Both the position numbers and the translations under genes were made by a program. Below the pieces are notes generated by a model, which worked only from the letters and a program-made list of their open reading frames with translations, was not told the DNA's origin and did not search any database. Below, one piece after another: positions 1 to 5,601 of a DNA stretch of 5,601 nt. Where the stretch lies: positions 1 through 5,601 of the forward strand of contig JACDAV010000263.1 in the NCBI GenBank assembly GCA_013695255.1, in the 5' to 3' direction. The stretch is from Chloroflexota bacterium. GTDB taxonomy: Bacteria; Chloroflexota; Limnocylindria; Limnocylindrales; CSP1-4. Positions within the stretch are counted from its first letter, which is position 1. Every line of letters begins with the position of its first letter.

Positions 1-506
1 GCGACGATGGAACCGTCGAACGAGTCGTCCGGACAACAAACTCGTCTCGTTTCCCAACCGTCGCGATCGCATGCCAAGTGCCCCCGACGATCACGACCGA
101 CCGATGCCGAGAACTCGGTGATCTTCGACTCACCGGGGGCCCCGCAGATCTCGCGCTCCCGATCGCGAAGGTGGAAGTGGAGTTCGTCTACGACGGATCA
201 ACCTGTCGTCGATTGAATAGTTCACTGCTAGCCGCGGATGGAGCCACATTCAAATGGCCACCGGACCATGCCCACCGATGTAGCCGCTACCAGATACACA
301 GGTCGGCGCCGCTAGACAGCGGAGGCGCAGCGCCGGAACCGAAAGCGGCCGACGACCACGGCACGCGGGGAACTGGGAACAGCCGAGGAACTCCCGCCGT
401 CCTGTCGATTGGTCCGCTCGACCATCGGCGAACCACACCGCGGTCAGGGCAACGTTGGCGGTTGTGCCATCGACGGAGGGTAGCCGCAGTCGCGCCCCGG
501 TAACGG
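1..506. other. Gene-poor left stretch, possible degraded coding remnant
   Basis: I find no protein gene here that I can support. The plus-strand frame beginning at base 3 is free of stops until TAA at 501-503. Its first part reads like protein, around residues GDLRLTGGPADLAL and VEVEFVYDG (about 114-200), with mostly G/C-ending codons there. Outside that patch codon use is mixed and the sequence turns Arg/Pro/His-rich, as in shadow frames. The only candidate starts are weak (GTG at 78). It could be the decayed 3' end of a gene entering from the left. A very tentative resemblance to the C-terminal part of YceI-like lipocalin-fold proteins (an FPT motif followed by GDL..) is noted but not relied on. 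I see no RNA gene or clear repeat in it. Confidence 0.3.
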
Positions 507-686
507 CTACTCCCGCCGCTTATGCAGGGGACCGCGCAAAACGCGACGAAGCCGCTTCGGCGACAGCGCCACCGGGCCATAGAGCCCGGGCACGTCCGGA
601 GTCTCCTCATCGTCCTCGCCCGGAAGCAGCCCCATGGCGATCGGGTTGGTCAACCCGTAGTCATGGACCGTCGATTGCTGACCCAC
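507..686 (-). CDS. Small hypothetical protein, 59 aa
   Basis: This short minus-strand frame begins with GTG at 686-684 and ends with TAG at 509-507. I do not recognise the protein. It has a neutral, Gly/Pro-rich front half (including YGLTNPIAMGLLPG), a short acidic run EDDEE at residues 24-28, then PDVPGLYGPVAL and a very basic tail with Lys/Arg clustered at 44-58 (SPKRLRRVLR, HKRRE). About 47 of 59 codons end in G or C, much more gene-like than the competing frames on either strand. There is no signal peptide, membrane segment or cysteine. An in-frame TAG lies 10 codons upstream of the GTG, so the frame cannot begin much earlier; an internal ATG at codon 18 is the other possible start. No strong ribosome-binding site is visible. 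A promoter match lies about 40 bases upstream and the tRNA-Gly gene precedes it on the same strand. It could also be the surviving C-terminus of a decayed longer gene. Confidence 0.5.
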   Translation of the reverse strand: MGQQSTVHDYGLTNPIAMGLLPGEDDEETPDVPGLYGPVALSPKRLRRVLRGPLHKRRE

Positions 687-724
687 GATCCGCTTCGCGC
701 AGCCCCAAAGATGTCGCTAGGACG

Positions 725-752
725 ATTCTAGGCCGCAGAGATCGTGCGTAAA
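725..752 (-). promoter_or_regulatory. Sigma70-type promoter for the 59-aa frame
   Basis: On the minus strand TTTACG (752-747) and TAGAAT (730-725) are separated by 16 bases. They match the -35 and -10 consensus at 4 and 5 of 6 positions. Transcription would start near 718, giving a leader of about 30 bases before the GTG at 686. The site starts only a few bases beyond the tRNA 3' end, so the small frame need not depend on tRNA transcription. This is a match by eye only. Confidence 0.4.
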
Positions 753-757
753 GAGGA

Positions 758-833
758 TGGAGCGGGAGACGGGGGTCGAACCCGCGACATTCAGCTTGGA
801 AGGCTGACGCTCTGCCAACTGAGCTACTCCCGC
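758..833 (-). tRNA. tRNA-Gly (anticodon TCC)
   Basis: This is a complete cloverleaf on the minus strand, 73 bases plus an encoded CCA (760-758). The acceptor stem GCGGGAG (833-827) pairs perfectly with CTCCCGC (768-762). The D stem is GCTC/GAGC with the loop GG present. The anticodon stem TCAGC/GCTGA encloses the loop CTTCCAA, placing anticodon TCC at 800-798, which reads GGA and probably GGG codons. The T arm is GCGGG-TTCGAAC-CCCGT with one G-T pair, and the discriminator base is T. The gene is divergent from the cyclase/ATPase gene. Its 5' half plus three flanking bases (795-836) recurs at 4713-4754 beside an integrase gene, which marks it as a likely integration site. No hairpin terminator is visible downstream. 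Confidence 0.97.
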
Positions 834-847
834 CCGAGCGCGCCCAC

Positions 848-859
848 ATCGTAGTCGAA
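848..859 (-). promoter_or_regulatory. Candidate tRNA-Gly promoter (-10 TACGAT)
   Basis: The minus strand carries TTCGACTACGAT (859-848), whose last six bases fit a -10 box. It ends 14 bases before the tRNA 5' end, so a start near 841 would leave a short leader, as expected for a tRNA gene. No convincing -35 box is seen. A near-identical 12-mer, TTCGGCTACGAT (4808-4797), lies upstream of the truncated tRNA copy on the same strand, which supports a functional motif. Confidence 0.35.
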
Positions 860-887
860 CGGGAGCGGGGACCGGCGTACGGCCGCG

Positions 888-893
888 TAAGAT
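888..893 (+). promoter_or_regulatory. Possible -10 box of the cyclase/ATPase gene
   Basis: TAAGAT at 888-893 fits a -10 box and ends 9 bases before the ATG at 903. No Shine-Dalgarno sequence lies in front of this start, so a leaderless or very short-leader transcript is plausible, a common arrangement in some high-GC phyla. No -35 box is evident. It would run divergently from the tRNA promoter in the same 69-base gap. Confidence 0.3.
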
Positions 894-902
894 GTCGGCG
901 CG

Positions 903-2750
903 ATGATGGTCGAGCCCTCGCCAGCGTCCTGTCCGGGCTGCGACGCAGCCGTCCCCCCGGACGCGCGCTTCTGCGCGAGCTGCGGCCAGTCGCTGCTCGA
1001 CGGCCGCGAGACAACGTCCGACGGGGCCCGCCAGACCCGCCTGTCAGCCGCCGCCCCGGCGCCGCTCATCGAGAAGATGCGCGCGGCCAAGCTGAGCGGC
1101 GAGCGCAAGCCGGTGACCGCACTGTTCGTCGACGTGGTGGGCTCGACCGCCCTCGCCGAGCAGATGGACGCCGAGGACTGGACGGCCCTGATGAACGAGG
1201 CCTTCGACGAGATGTCGAAGGCGGTCTTCCGGTACGAGGGCACGATCGCGCAGCTCCAGGGTGACGCCATGGTCGCCTTCTTCGGCGCGCCGGTGGCCCA
1301 CGAGGACGACCCCGATCGGGCGGTGAGCGCCGCCCTGGACATGGTCGCCGCGATCGACGAGTTCGCCCGGCAGCTCGAGGCCAGCCACGGCATCGACTTC
1401 CGGATCCGGGCCGGCATCAACAGCGGCCCGGTCGTCGTCGGCAACGTCGGGACGGACCTGCGCTATGAGTACACGGCGCTCGGCGATGCGATGAACGTCG
1501 CCGCGCGGATGCAGGCGGCCGCCGAGCCGGGCTCGGTCCTCATCACCGCCAGCACCCATCGACTCGTCGCCAACGCGTTCGAGACCGAGGACCTCGGCGA
1601 GATCGCCCTGAAGGGCAAGGCCGAGCCGGTCCACGCCTACCGCGTCTTGGCGCGCCGGGCGGCGCCCGGCCGGAGGCGGGGCCTCGAGCGCGCAGGCCTG
1701 GAAAGCCCGATGGTCGGGCGCGACGATCAGCTGGACAGCCTGCGGTCGCTCTACCGCGTCGTGGAGGTCGGGCGCAGCCGGGTCGCCTTCGTGATCGGCG
1801 AGCCCGGCCTCGGCAAGAGCCGCCTCCTGGCCGAGTTCCGCGGCTGGGTGAGCGACGAGGCGGGCACCGACGGCGGCGCCGCCGCCACCTGGCTCGAGGG
1901 TCGCTGCGTCTCCTATGGCCGGAACCTGCCCTACCACCTGCTCCTCGATCTCGTGCGGGCGGCGCTGCAGCTCCCGTTCACGGGTCCGGAGCTCGAGATC
2001 CGGGCGGCCCTCGATCGGCAGCTCGCGGCCTGGCTCGGGGACGAGGCCGCCGACACTGCACCCTTCCTCGCCCACCTCCTCGGCCTGCCGCTCCGCCCGG
2101 ACGAGGCCGATCGAGCGAGGCTCGAGCCCGAGGCGATGCAGGGCCGGTACGTCGCCTCGATCCACCGGCTGCTTCGGCATCTGTCCGGCCGCGGACCGGT
2201 CGTGCTGGTGTGCGAGGACGTGCACTGGGCGGACCCGGCGTCGGTCGCCCTGGTGAGCCAGCTCCTGCCGCTGGCCGCACAGCTGCCCGTGTTCTTCATC
2301 GCCGCCCTGCGAGCCGACACGGACTCCGCCGGCTGGGGTCTGGTGACCGCCGCCCGTGAGCTGTTCGGCGACGCCCTCGTGGAGCTGCGTCTGCAGCCCC
2401 TGACGGAGGCGGACAGCCGCGACCTGGTCTCCAACCTGCTGGAGATCGAGTCCCTCCCGGGACCGGTTCGCGACTCGATCCTTGCCCGGGCAGAGGGCAA
2501 CCCGTTCTTCGTCGAGGAGGTCATTCGGATGCTCATCGAGCGCGGGGTCATCCAGCGCCGCGAGAATCGGTGGGTGGCCACCGCGGAGGCGTCGTCCGTC
2601 GAGATCCCGGAAACCCTGCACGGGCTCCTCCTGGCGCGTATCGACCAGCTGCCCGATGGCGCCAAGCGAACCCTCCGGGTGGCCTCGGTGATCGGGCGGC
2701 AGTTCCCGCTCCGGGTCCTCGAGCGGGTCCTCGGGCAGGCCGGGGAGTAG
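903..2750 (+). CDS. Zinc ribbon-nucleotide cyclase-ATPase protein (N-terminal part)
   Basis: This 615-residue frame is the front of a multidomain signalling protein. Residues 10-27 form a zinc ribbon (C10-x2-C13 and C24-x2-C27). Residues about 68-250 form a class III adenylate/guanylate cyclase domain, with metal-binding D77 (LFVDVVGST) and D121 (QGDAMVAFFG) and transition-state residues N198 and R202 (NVAAR). The positions that usually choose ATP or GTP (Lys/Asp in adenylate cyclases) are Q117 and T191, so the product cannot be assigned. Residues about 268-600 form a STAND/AAA-type ATPase with Walker A GEPGLGKS (299-306), Walker B LVCEDVHWAD (435-444) and GNPFFVEE (532-539). An in-frame TAA at 888-890 makes ATG 903 (or the adjacent ATG 906) the start. 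The frame ends at TAG 2748-2750, just after IGRQFPLRVLERVL, where relatives normally continue into a helical TPR region. That missing part follows in the same frame from 2757. Cytoplasmic; no membrane segment is seen. Confidence 0.93.
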   Translation: MMVEPSPASCPGCDAAVPPDARFCASCGQSLLDGRETTSDGARQTRLSAAAPAPLIEKMRAAKLSGERKPVTALFVDVVGSTALAEQMDAEDWTALMNEAFDEMSKAVFRYEGTIAQLQGDAMVAFFGAPVAHEDDPDRAVSAALDMVAAIDEFARQLEASHGIDFRIRAGINSGPVVVGNVGTDLRYEYTALGDAMNVAARMQAAAEPGSVLITASTHRLVANAFETEDLGEIALKGKAEPVHAYRVLARRAAPGRRRGLERAGLESPMVGRDDQLDSLRSLYRVVEVGRSRVAFVIGEPGLGKSRLLAEFRGWVSDEAGTDGGAAATWLEGRCVSYGRNLPYHLLLDLVRAALQLPFTGPELEIRAALDRQLAAWLGDEAADTAPFLAHLLGLPLRPDEADRARLEPEAMQGRYVASIHRLLRHLSGRGPVVLVCEDVHWADPASVALVSQLLPLAAQLPVFFIAALRADTDSAGWGLVTAARELFGDALVELRLQPLTEADSRDLVSNLLEIESLPGPVRDSILARAEGNPFFVEEVIRMLIERGVIQRRENRWVATAEASSVEIPETLHGLLLARIDQLPDGAKRTLRVASVIGRQFPLRVLERVLGQAGE

Positions 2751-2759
2751 GGCGGGATG
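2742..2759 (+). promoter_or_regulatory. Internal ribosome-binding site and restart at the TAG
   Basis: GGGGAG (2742-2747) directly precedes the TAG stop (2748-2750), and an ATG follows at 2757 in the same frame. The GGAG core ends 9 bases before that ATG, a workable Shine-Dalgarno spacing. Ribosomes stopping at the TAG could therefore restart and make the C-terminal part as a separate, coupled product. The GGGGAG also encodes Gly-Glu of the upstream frame, so the match may be accidental. Confidence 0.4.
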
Positions 2760-4271
2760 GCAGGCAAGGCACAGCTCGACACGCTGGAAGCGAAGGGGCT
2801 CATCCGGCTGGCCGCCACCCGGCCGGAGCTGGAGTACCTCTTCCGGCACTGGCTGGTCCAGGACGCCGCGTACGGCTCGCTGCTCAAGCAGGAGCGGCGC
2901 GCGCTGCACCGGCTCGTCGGCGAATCGCTCGAGGTCCTCTATCCGGATCGGGGCAGCGAGCTGGCCGGCGTGCTCGCGATCCACTTCTCGGAAGCTGGGG
3001 ACACGGACAAGGCGGTCGAGTACCTCCTGGCGGCCGGTCGGTATGCGATGGAGCGCAATGCCATCGCGGAGGCGTACTCGGCCTTCGATCGCGCCGCGAC
3101 GATCCTGCCTCCGGCCGCGGACTCGGAGGACGACGCGCTGCTGCGGCGGCGGGTGGAGATCCAGCTCGGACGGTCGCGATCCGGTTGGACCTTCCGCCCG
3201 ACCGAGGAGATCATCGGCGACCTCGAGGCGATCATCCCGGCTGCCGAGCGACTGGGCGACCTGGAACTCGTCGCTCCGCTCCATCTGGGGCTGGCCATGG
3301 CCCGCATGGGACTCGGCAAGCGAGCCTCGGATCCCGAGGTGAAGCGCTCGCTCGATCGGATCACCGAGATCGGCGAGGCACTCCACGATCCCTCCCTCCG
3401 CGCGCTCCAGCTGGCGGTCATCGGCCTGAACCAGATCTTCCTCGGTCCCATCCGGGACGGCGTCACGGCCCTCGAGGAGGCTGTGCCCATGCTCGAGCAG
3501 CGGCAGGACTTCATCGGGGCGGCGTTCGCCCGGGGTGCCCTGGCCATGGGCTACGCGCATCTCGGCGAGTTCGACAAGGCCGAGAAGGCCGCCCGCTACG
3601 CCACCGAGCTGGCCGCGGGCGGCGACCTGATCGCCCAGCTCGACGCGCAGATCGCCGAATCCATCGTTCGATCGGAGCGCGGCCAGCTCGACGAGGCCGT
3701 CCCGATCGCCCAGGCCTGCGTGCTCCGCGCCGAGGAGACCGGCGCCACGGCCTGCGCGGTTGTCAGCTCCTGGATCCTCGGTGACGTCTACCAGCGGCAG
3801 GGGCGCTTCCAGGAGGCCCGCCAGACGCTCCAGCGCGGCGCGGACCTCGCGCTCGTGGTGGACCGAACCATGTGGCGGCCGAGCCTCCAGGCCTGGCTGG
3901 GCACCGCGGTCACGGCCCTGGGCGACTTCGCGGCGGCGGAGGGCAGCTGGGAGGAGGCGCTCATGACCGTGCGGTCGATCGGCAACCGCGTCGGCGAAGC
4001 GGGCATCCTCTGGAAGCGCGCCGAAGCCTCAGCGCAGCGCGGCGACCTGGATGCCGCCCTCGCGGACTTCGGGGCCGCCGCGGCGATCCTGGAGGACCTG
4101 GAGGCGCGGCCGCAGCTGGCCCGCGTCCTGCGCGGCTGGGGACAGTCGCTTCGCGATGCCGGCCGCGACGCAGAAGGCGACGCGACGTCCCAGCGCGCCC
4201 TGGCCCTGTTCGAGTCGATGGGCCTCGCGCCCGAGGCGGAGGCCGTCCGCACCACGCTCGCGGCCGGGTAA
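2757..4271 (+). CDS. C-terminal TPR-like part of the cyclase/ATPase protein
   Basis: This 504-residue frame continues the preceding gene in the same frame after TAG-GGC-GGG. It opens with the end of the ATPase winged-helix-like region (LDTLEAKGLIRLAA) and the segment FRHWLVQDAAYGSLLK (29-44), which in this family normally follows the ATPase inside one polypeptide. From about residue 68 to the end it is a chain of paired amphipathic helices of TPR type, for example HFSEAGDTDKAVEYLLAAGRY (76-96), AHLGEFDKAEKAARYA (267-282), YQRQGRFQEARQTLQRGADLA (345-365) and SAQRGDLDAALADFGAA (425-441). Such repeats usually act as protein-binding or self-regulating scaffolds. It has no catalytic motif, signal peptide or membrane segment. 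ATG 2757 is the first start after the stop. With the upstream frame the locus spans 1,122 sense positions, about the normal full length. It may be a coupled second subunit, the tail of a readthrough product, or half of a pseudogene. A sequencing error at the TAG is also possible. Confidence 0.85.
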   Translation: MAGKAQLDTLEAKGLIRLAATRPELEYLFRHWLVQDAAYGSLLKQERRALHRLVGESLEVLYPDRGSELAGVLAIHFSEAGDTDKAVEYLLAAGRYAMERNAIAEAYSAFDRAATILPPAADSEDDALLRRRVEIQLGRSRSGWTFRPTEEIIGDLEAIIPAAERLGDLELVAPLHLGLAMARMGLGKRASDPEVKRSLDRITEIGEALHDPSLRALQLAVIGLNQIFLGPIRDGVTALEEAVPMLEQRQDFIGAAFARGALAMGYAHLGEFDKAEKAARYATELAAGGDLIAQLDAQIAESIVRSERGQLDEAVPIAQACVLRAEETGATACAVVSSWILGDVYQRQGRFQEARQTLQRGADLALVVDRTMWRPSLQAWLGTAVTALGDFAAAEGSWEEALMTVRSIGNRVGEAGILWKRAEASAQRGDLDAALADFGAAAAILEDLEARPQLARVLRGWGQSLRDAGRDAEGDATSQRALALFESMGLAPEAEAVRTTLAAG

Positions 4272-4589
4272 ACCGGTTCGGCCCGCGGAGGCGAGGCCGC
4301 CATGTCGGCCGGGCTGGGTGCTAGTCCGCGATCGTACCGCTCTCGCGCGGACCAAATGCTCCAAACGCCCGATCGGCACGCCGCTTGACGCCGAGGTGCC
4401 GCGAAGCGCCCTTGGGGTCGGGCAGGCCCCCTTGGCGGCGAATCGCCCGGGTAATCGTGGGCGCGTGCCGTGAAAGAGCCACACATGCCCTTCCGATGTG
4501 GGATGCAGAGGTTCGCCGGGTCCAGGGTGGAGGGGCGGTCGGTCATAGCTCATGCCGAAGATCAGGCGTTGAGCAGCAGCCTTGCCGTC
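4272..4589. other. Intergenic stretch after the TPR frame
   Basis: I see no supportable gene. Long open frames on both strands are Arg/Pro-rich and lack a coherent motif. Short GC-rich dyads follow the TAA, such as GGCCG (4295-4299) with CGGCC (4306-4310). No T-tract follows them, so I do not call an intrinsic terminator. Confidence 0.4.
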
Positions 4590-4624
4590 GTCGTCAGTTA
4601 TCCGCTGTCGTCCAGTTATACGCT
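4590..4624 (+). repeat. Imperfect tandem direct repeat, unit about 17-18 bases
   Basis: Two adjacent units share the pattern GTCGTC(C)AGTTATMCGCT: 4590-4606 (GTCGTCAGTTATCCGCT) and 4607-4624 (GTCGTCCAGTTATACGCT). They differ by one inserted C and one C/A change. A shorter inverted relative (GTCATACGCTCT on the minus strand) forms the right arm of the hairpin at 4613-4645. Repeats of this size near a tyrosine recombinase gene can be arm-type integrase or excisionase binding sites; that role is inference only. Confidence 0.6.
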
Positions 4625-4645
4625 CTGGGCAAGAGCGTATGACTG
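4613..4645. repeat. 14-bp inverted repeat (hairpin), 5-base loop
   Basis: Bases 4613-4626 pair with 4632-4645 with one G-T pair (4617/4641), around the loop GGGCA. The core ATACGCTCT/AGAGCGTAT is a perfect 9-bp match. No T-run follows on either side, so a simple intrinsic terminator is unlikely. It overlaps the tandem repeat and lies about 70 bases from the truncated tRNA copy and about 185 from the integrase start. A recombinase or regulator binding site, or an RNA hairpin, are the options. Confidence 0.7.
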
Positions 4646-4712
4646 AGGGCCCCCGACCGGCCGATTCGTGCGGGGAGCCCGAGTTCAGAGCACAGCGCTG
4701 GGGAGATGGAGA

Positions 4713-4754
4713 CTTGGAAGGCTGACGCTCTTCCAACTGAGCTACTCCCGCCCG
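4713..4754 (-). pseudogene. Truncated tRNA-Gly copy (5' half), putative att site
   Basis: This block matches 795-836 at 41 of 42 bases in the same orientation. It contains the tRNA 5' end (at 4751), acceptor 5' strand, D arm, anticodon 5' stem, loop with TCC, and position 39, plus three 5' flanking bases. The similarity stops just past the anticodon loop; the variable region, T arm and acceptor 3' strand are absent, so no tRNA can form. The single difference (814 G, 4732 T) falls in a variable D-loop position. A short GATGGAG (4705-4711) resembles the bases at the 3' end of the intact gene (756-762), so an internal deletion of a second tRNA copy is an alternative to site-specific integration. 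The tyrosine recombinase gene begins 76 bases to the right. Confidence 0.8.
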
Positions 4755-4829
4755 GTTTCGTGCTCAACTACAGCGGACACGTCTCGCACGACTCGTATCG
4801 TAGCCGAAGATCCGGGGGCGTCGACCGGC

Positions 4830-5601
4830 ATGACGATCGACTCGGCGATCGACTCCTACCGGCTCAGCCTCCGGGCCGGCAACAAGAGCCCCGCCACGAT
4901 CAAGACCTACCTGGCGGCATTGACCCAGTTCACTCGGTTCCTGGCCGAGCGCGGCATGCCGCGGACGCTGCGGGCGATCCGGCGCGAGCACGTCGAGACG
5001 TTCGTCGTCGCGCTCCAGGACGGCGGTCAGCGCCCGGCCACCGTGTCGGTCGCCTATCGCAGCCTCCAACCGTTCTTCAAGTGGGCGCTCGGCGAGGATG
5101 AGATCGTGGCCTCCCCGATGGAGCGGATGACGCCGCCGATCGTGCCCGAGGAGCCGCCCGCGATCCTCCGCGAGGCCGAGCTCAAGGCGATCTTCGAAGC
5201 CTGCGCCGGGACCGACTTCGACGCCCGCCGGGACACCGCGATCGTGCGCCTCCTGCTCGACACGGGAATGCGTCGCGCCGAGATTGCCGGGTTGAAAGTA
5301 GAGGACGTCGACCTCGACCAGCAGGTCGCGATCGTCATGGGCAAGGGCCGGCGACCGCGGGCCTGCCCGTTCGGCAACAAGACGGCCCAGGCGCTTGATC
5401 GTTACCTGCGGCTGCGGCCGACCCACACGCACGCCCAGCGGCCCGAGCTCTGGCTCGCGCCCCGCGGCGCGTTGACTGACAGCGGGATCCTCCAGGTGCT
5501 CCGTCGCCTCGGTCGAGAGGCGGGGATCGAGAAGCTCCATCCGCACCAGTTCCGGCACACCTACGCCCACCTCTGGCTCGCGGACGGCGGCAACGAAGGC
5601 G
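4830..5601 (+). CDS. Tyrosine recombinase/integrase, 3'-truncated by window edge
   Basis: The first 257 residues of an XerC/XerD-like tyrosine recombinase are present and the frame is still open at the window end. Residues 1-95 are the helical core-binding (SAM-like) domain, with SPATIKTYLAALTQFTRFLAERG at 20-42 and SLQPFFKWALGEDEI at 78-92. The catalytic domain follows, with R148 (LLLDTGMRRAEIAGL), beta-hairpin K172 (MGKGRRPR) and the HxxR box H239/R242 (LHPHQFRHTYAHLWL). The second His/Trp and the nucleophilic Tyr should lie in the missing 45-60 residues, since relatives are about 300 long. ATG 4830 is the first ATG/GTG in this frame for over 100 bases upstream. A weak G-run (4814-4818) sits 11 bases before it. 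No excisionase or other phage gene is visible. Position next to a tRNA fragment suggests site-specific integration at tRNA-Gly rather than chromosome dimer resolution. Confidence 0.93.
   Translation, partial: MTIDSAIDSYRLSLRAGNKSPATIKTYLAALTQFTRFLAERGMPRTLRAIRREHVETFVVALQDGGQRPATVSVAYRSLQPFFKWALGEDEIVASPMERMTPPIVPEEPPAILREAELKAIFEACAGTDFDARRDTAIVRLLLDTGMRRAEIAGLKVEDVDLDQQVAIVMGKGRRPRACPFGNKTAQALDRYLRLRPTHTHAQRPELWLAPRGALTDSGILQVLRRLGREAGIEKLHPHQFRHTYAHLWLADGGNEG

Noticed and set aside
20..45. ACGAGT/ACTCGT inverted repeat
   Set aside because: Only 6 bp with a 14-base loop and no supporting context; likely chance.
1044..3560. 838-codon minus-strand open frame
   Set aside because: It is antisense to both cyclase/ATPase frames, rich in Arg/Glu/Gly without motifs, and is the expected mirror of high-GC3 coding DNA. 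That it spans the TAG only shows the region lacks indels in that frame.
2570..3784. 404-codon plus-strand frame overlapping both large frames
   Set aside because: It is out of register with the recognised domains and has a Gly/Arg/Pro/Ala-rich composition typical of a shifted frame.
4279..4310. Terminator after the TPR frame
   Set aside because: The stems are 5 bp, compete with each other and lack a following T-tract.
4029..4736. 235-codon minus-strand frame starting inside the tRNA fragment
   Set aside because: It begins in tRNA-derived bases, overlaps the end of the TPR frame antisense, and shows Pro/Arg/Ser-rich composition without a recognisable domain.
4764..5570. 268-codon minus-strand frame opposite the integrase
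   Set aside because: The plus strand carries all expected tyrosine recombinase motifs in order; the antisense frame is a shadow.
1..5601. CRISPR array, riboswitch or toxin-antitoxin pair
   Set aside because: No regularly spaced repeats, no recognisable aptamer core and no paired small frames with toxin or antitoxin motifs were seen.

Overview
The window is a stretch of high-GC bacterial chromosome, probably from an uncultured soil or sediment lineage of Chloroflexota or Actinomycetota. This placement is an inference. It rests on base composition, a tRNA with an encoded CCA end, and the type of the two large proteins; no marker gene here fixes the taxonomy.

Layout from left to right. Positions 1-506 hold no gene I can support; one plus-strand frame stays open from the left edge to 503, with a short protein-like patch. 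A 59-codon open frame with coding-like codon use lies on the minus strand at 507-686, behind a good promoter match (725-752). Just upstream of it, on the same strand, is a complete tRNA-Gly(TCC) gene (758-833). A divergent gap of 69 bases follows, then a large signalling gene on the plus strand. It encodes a zinc ribbon, a class III nucleotide cyclase domain, a STAND/AAA-type ATPase and a long TPR-like helical region. In this copy the reading frame is cut by one in-frame TAG (2748-2750), giving two open frames, 903-2750 and 2757-4271. Together they have the length and domain order usual for a single protein of about 1,120 residues.

Positions 4272-4829 lack a convincing protein gene but carry structure: an imperfect tandem repeat (4590-4624), a 14-bp hairpin (4613-4645), and a copy of the 5' half of the tRNA-Gly gene (4713-4754). 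A tyrosine recombinase gene starts at 4830 and runs off the right edge at 5601 before its catalytic tyrosine.

The main point of interest is the geometry. The intact tRNA-Gly and its 5'-half copy are direct repeats exactly 3,918 bases apart. They flank the split cyclase/ATPase gene, and a tyrosine recombinase sits beside the truncated copy. Recombination between the repeats would release a circle carrying the signalling gene and would rebuild a complete tRNA next to the integrase. This makes the segment a candidate integrative or relic element at a tRNA gene, with the unusual feature that the 5' half of the tRNA, not the 3' half, is duplicated.
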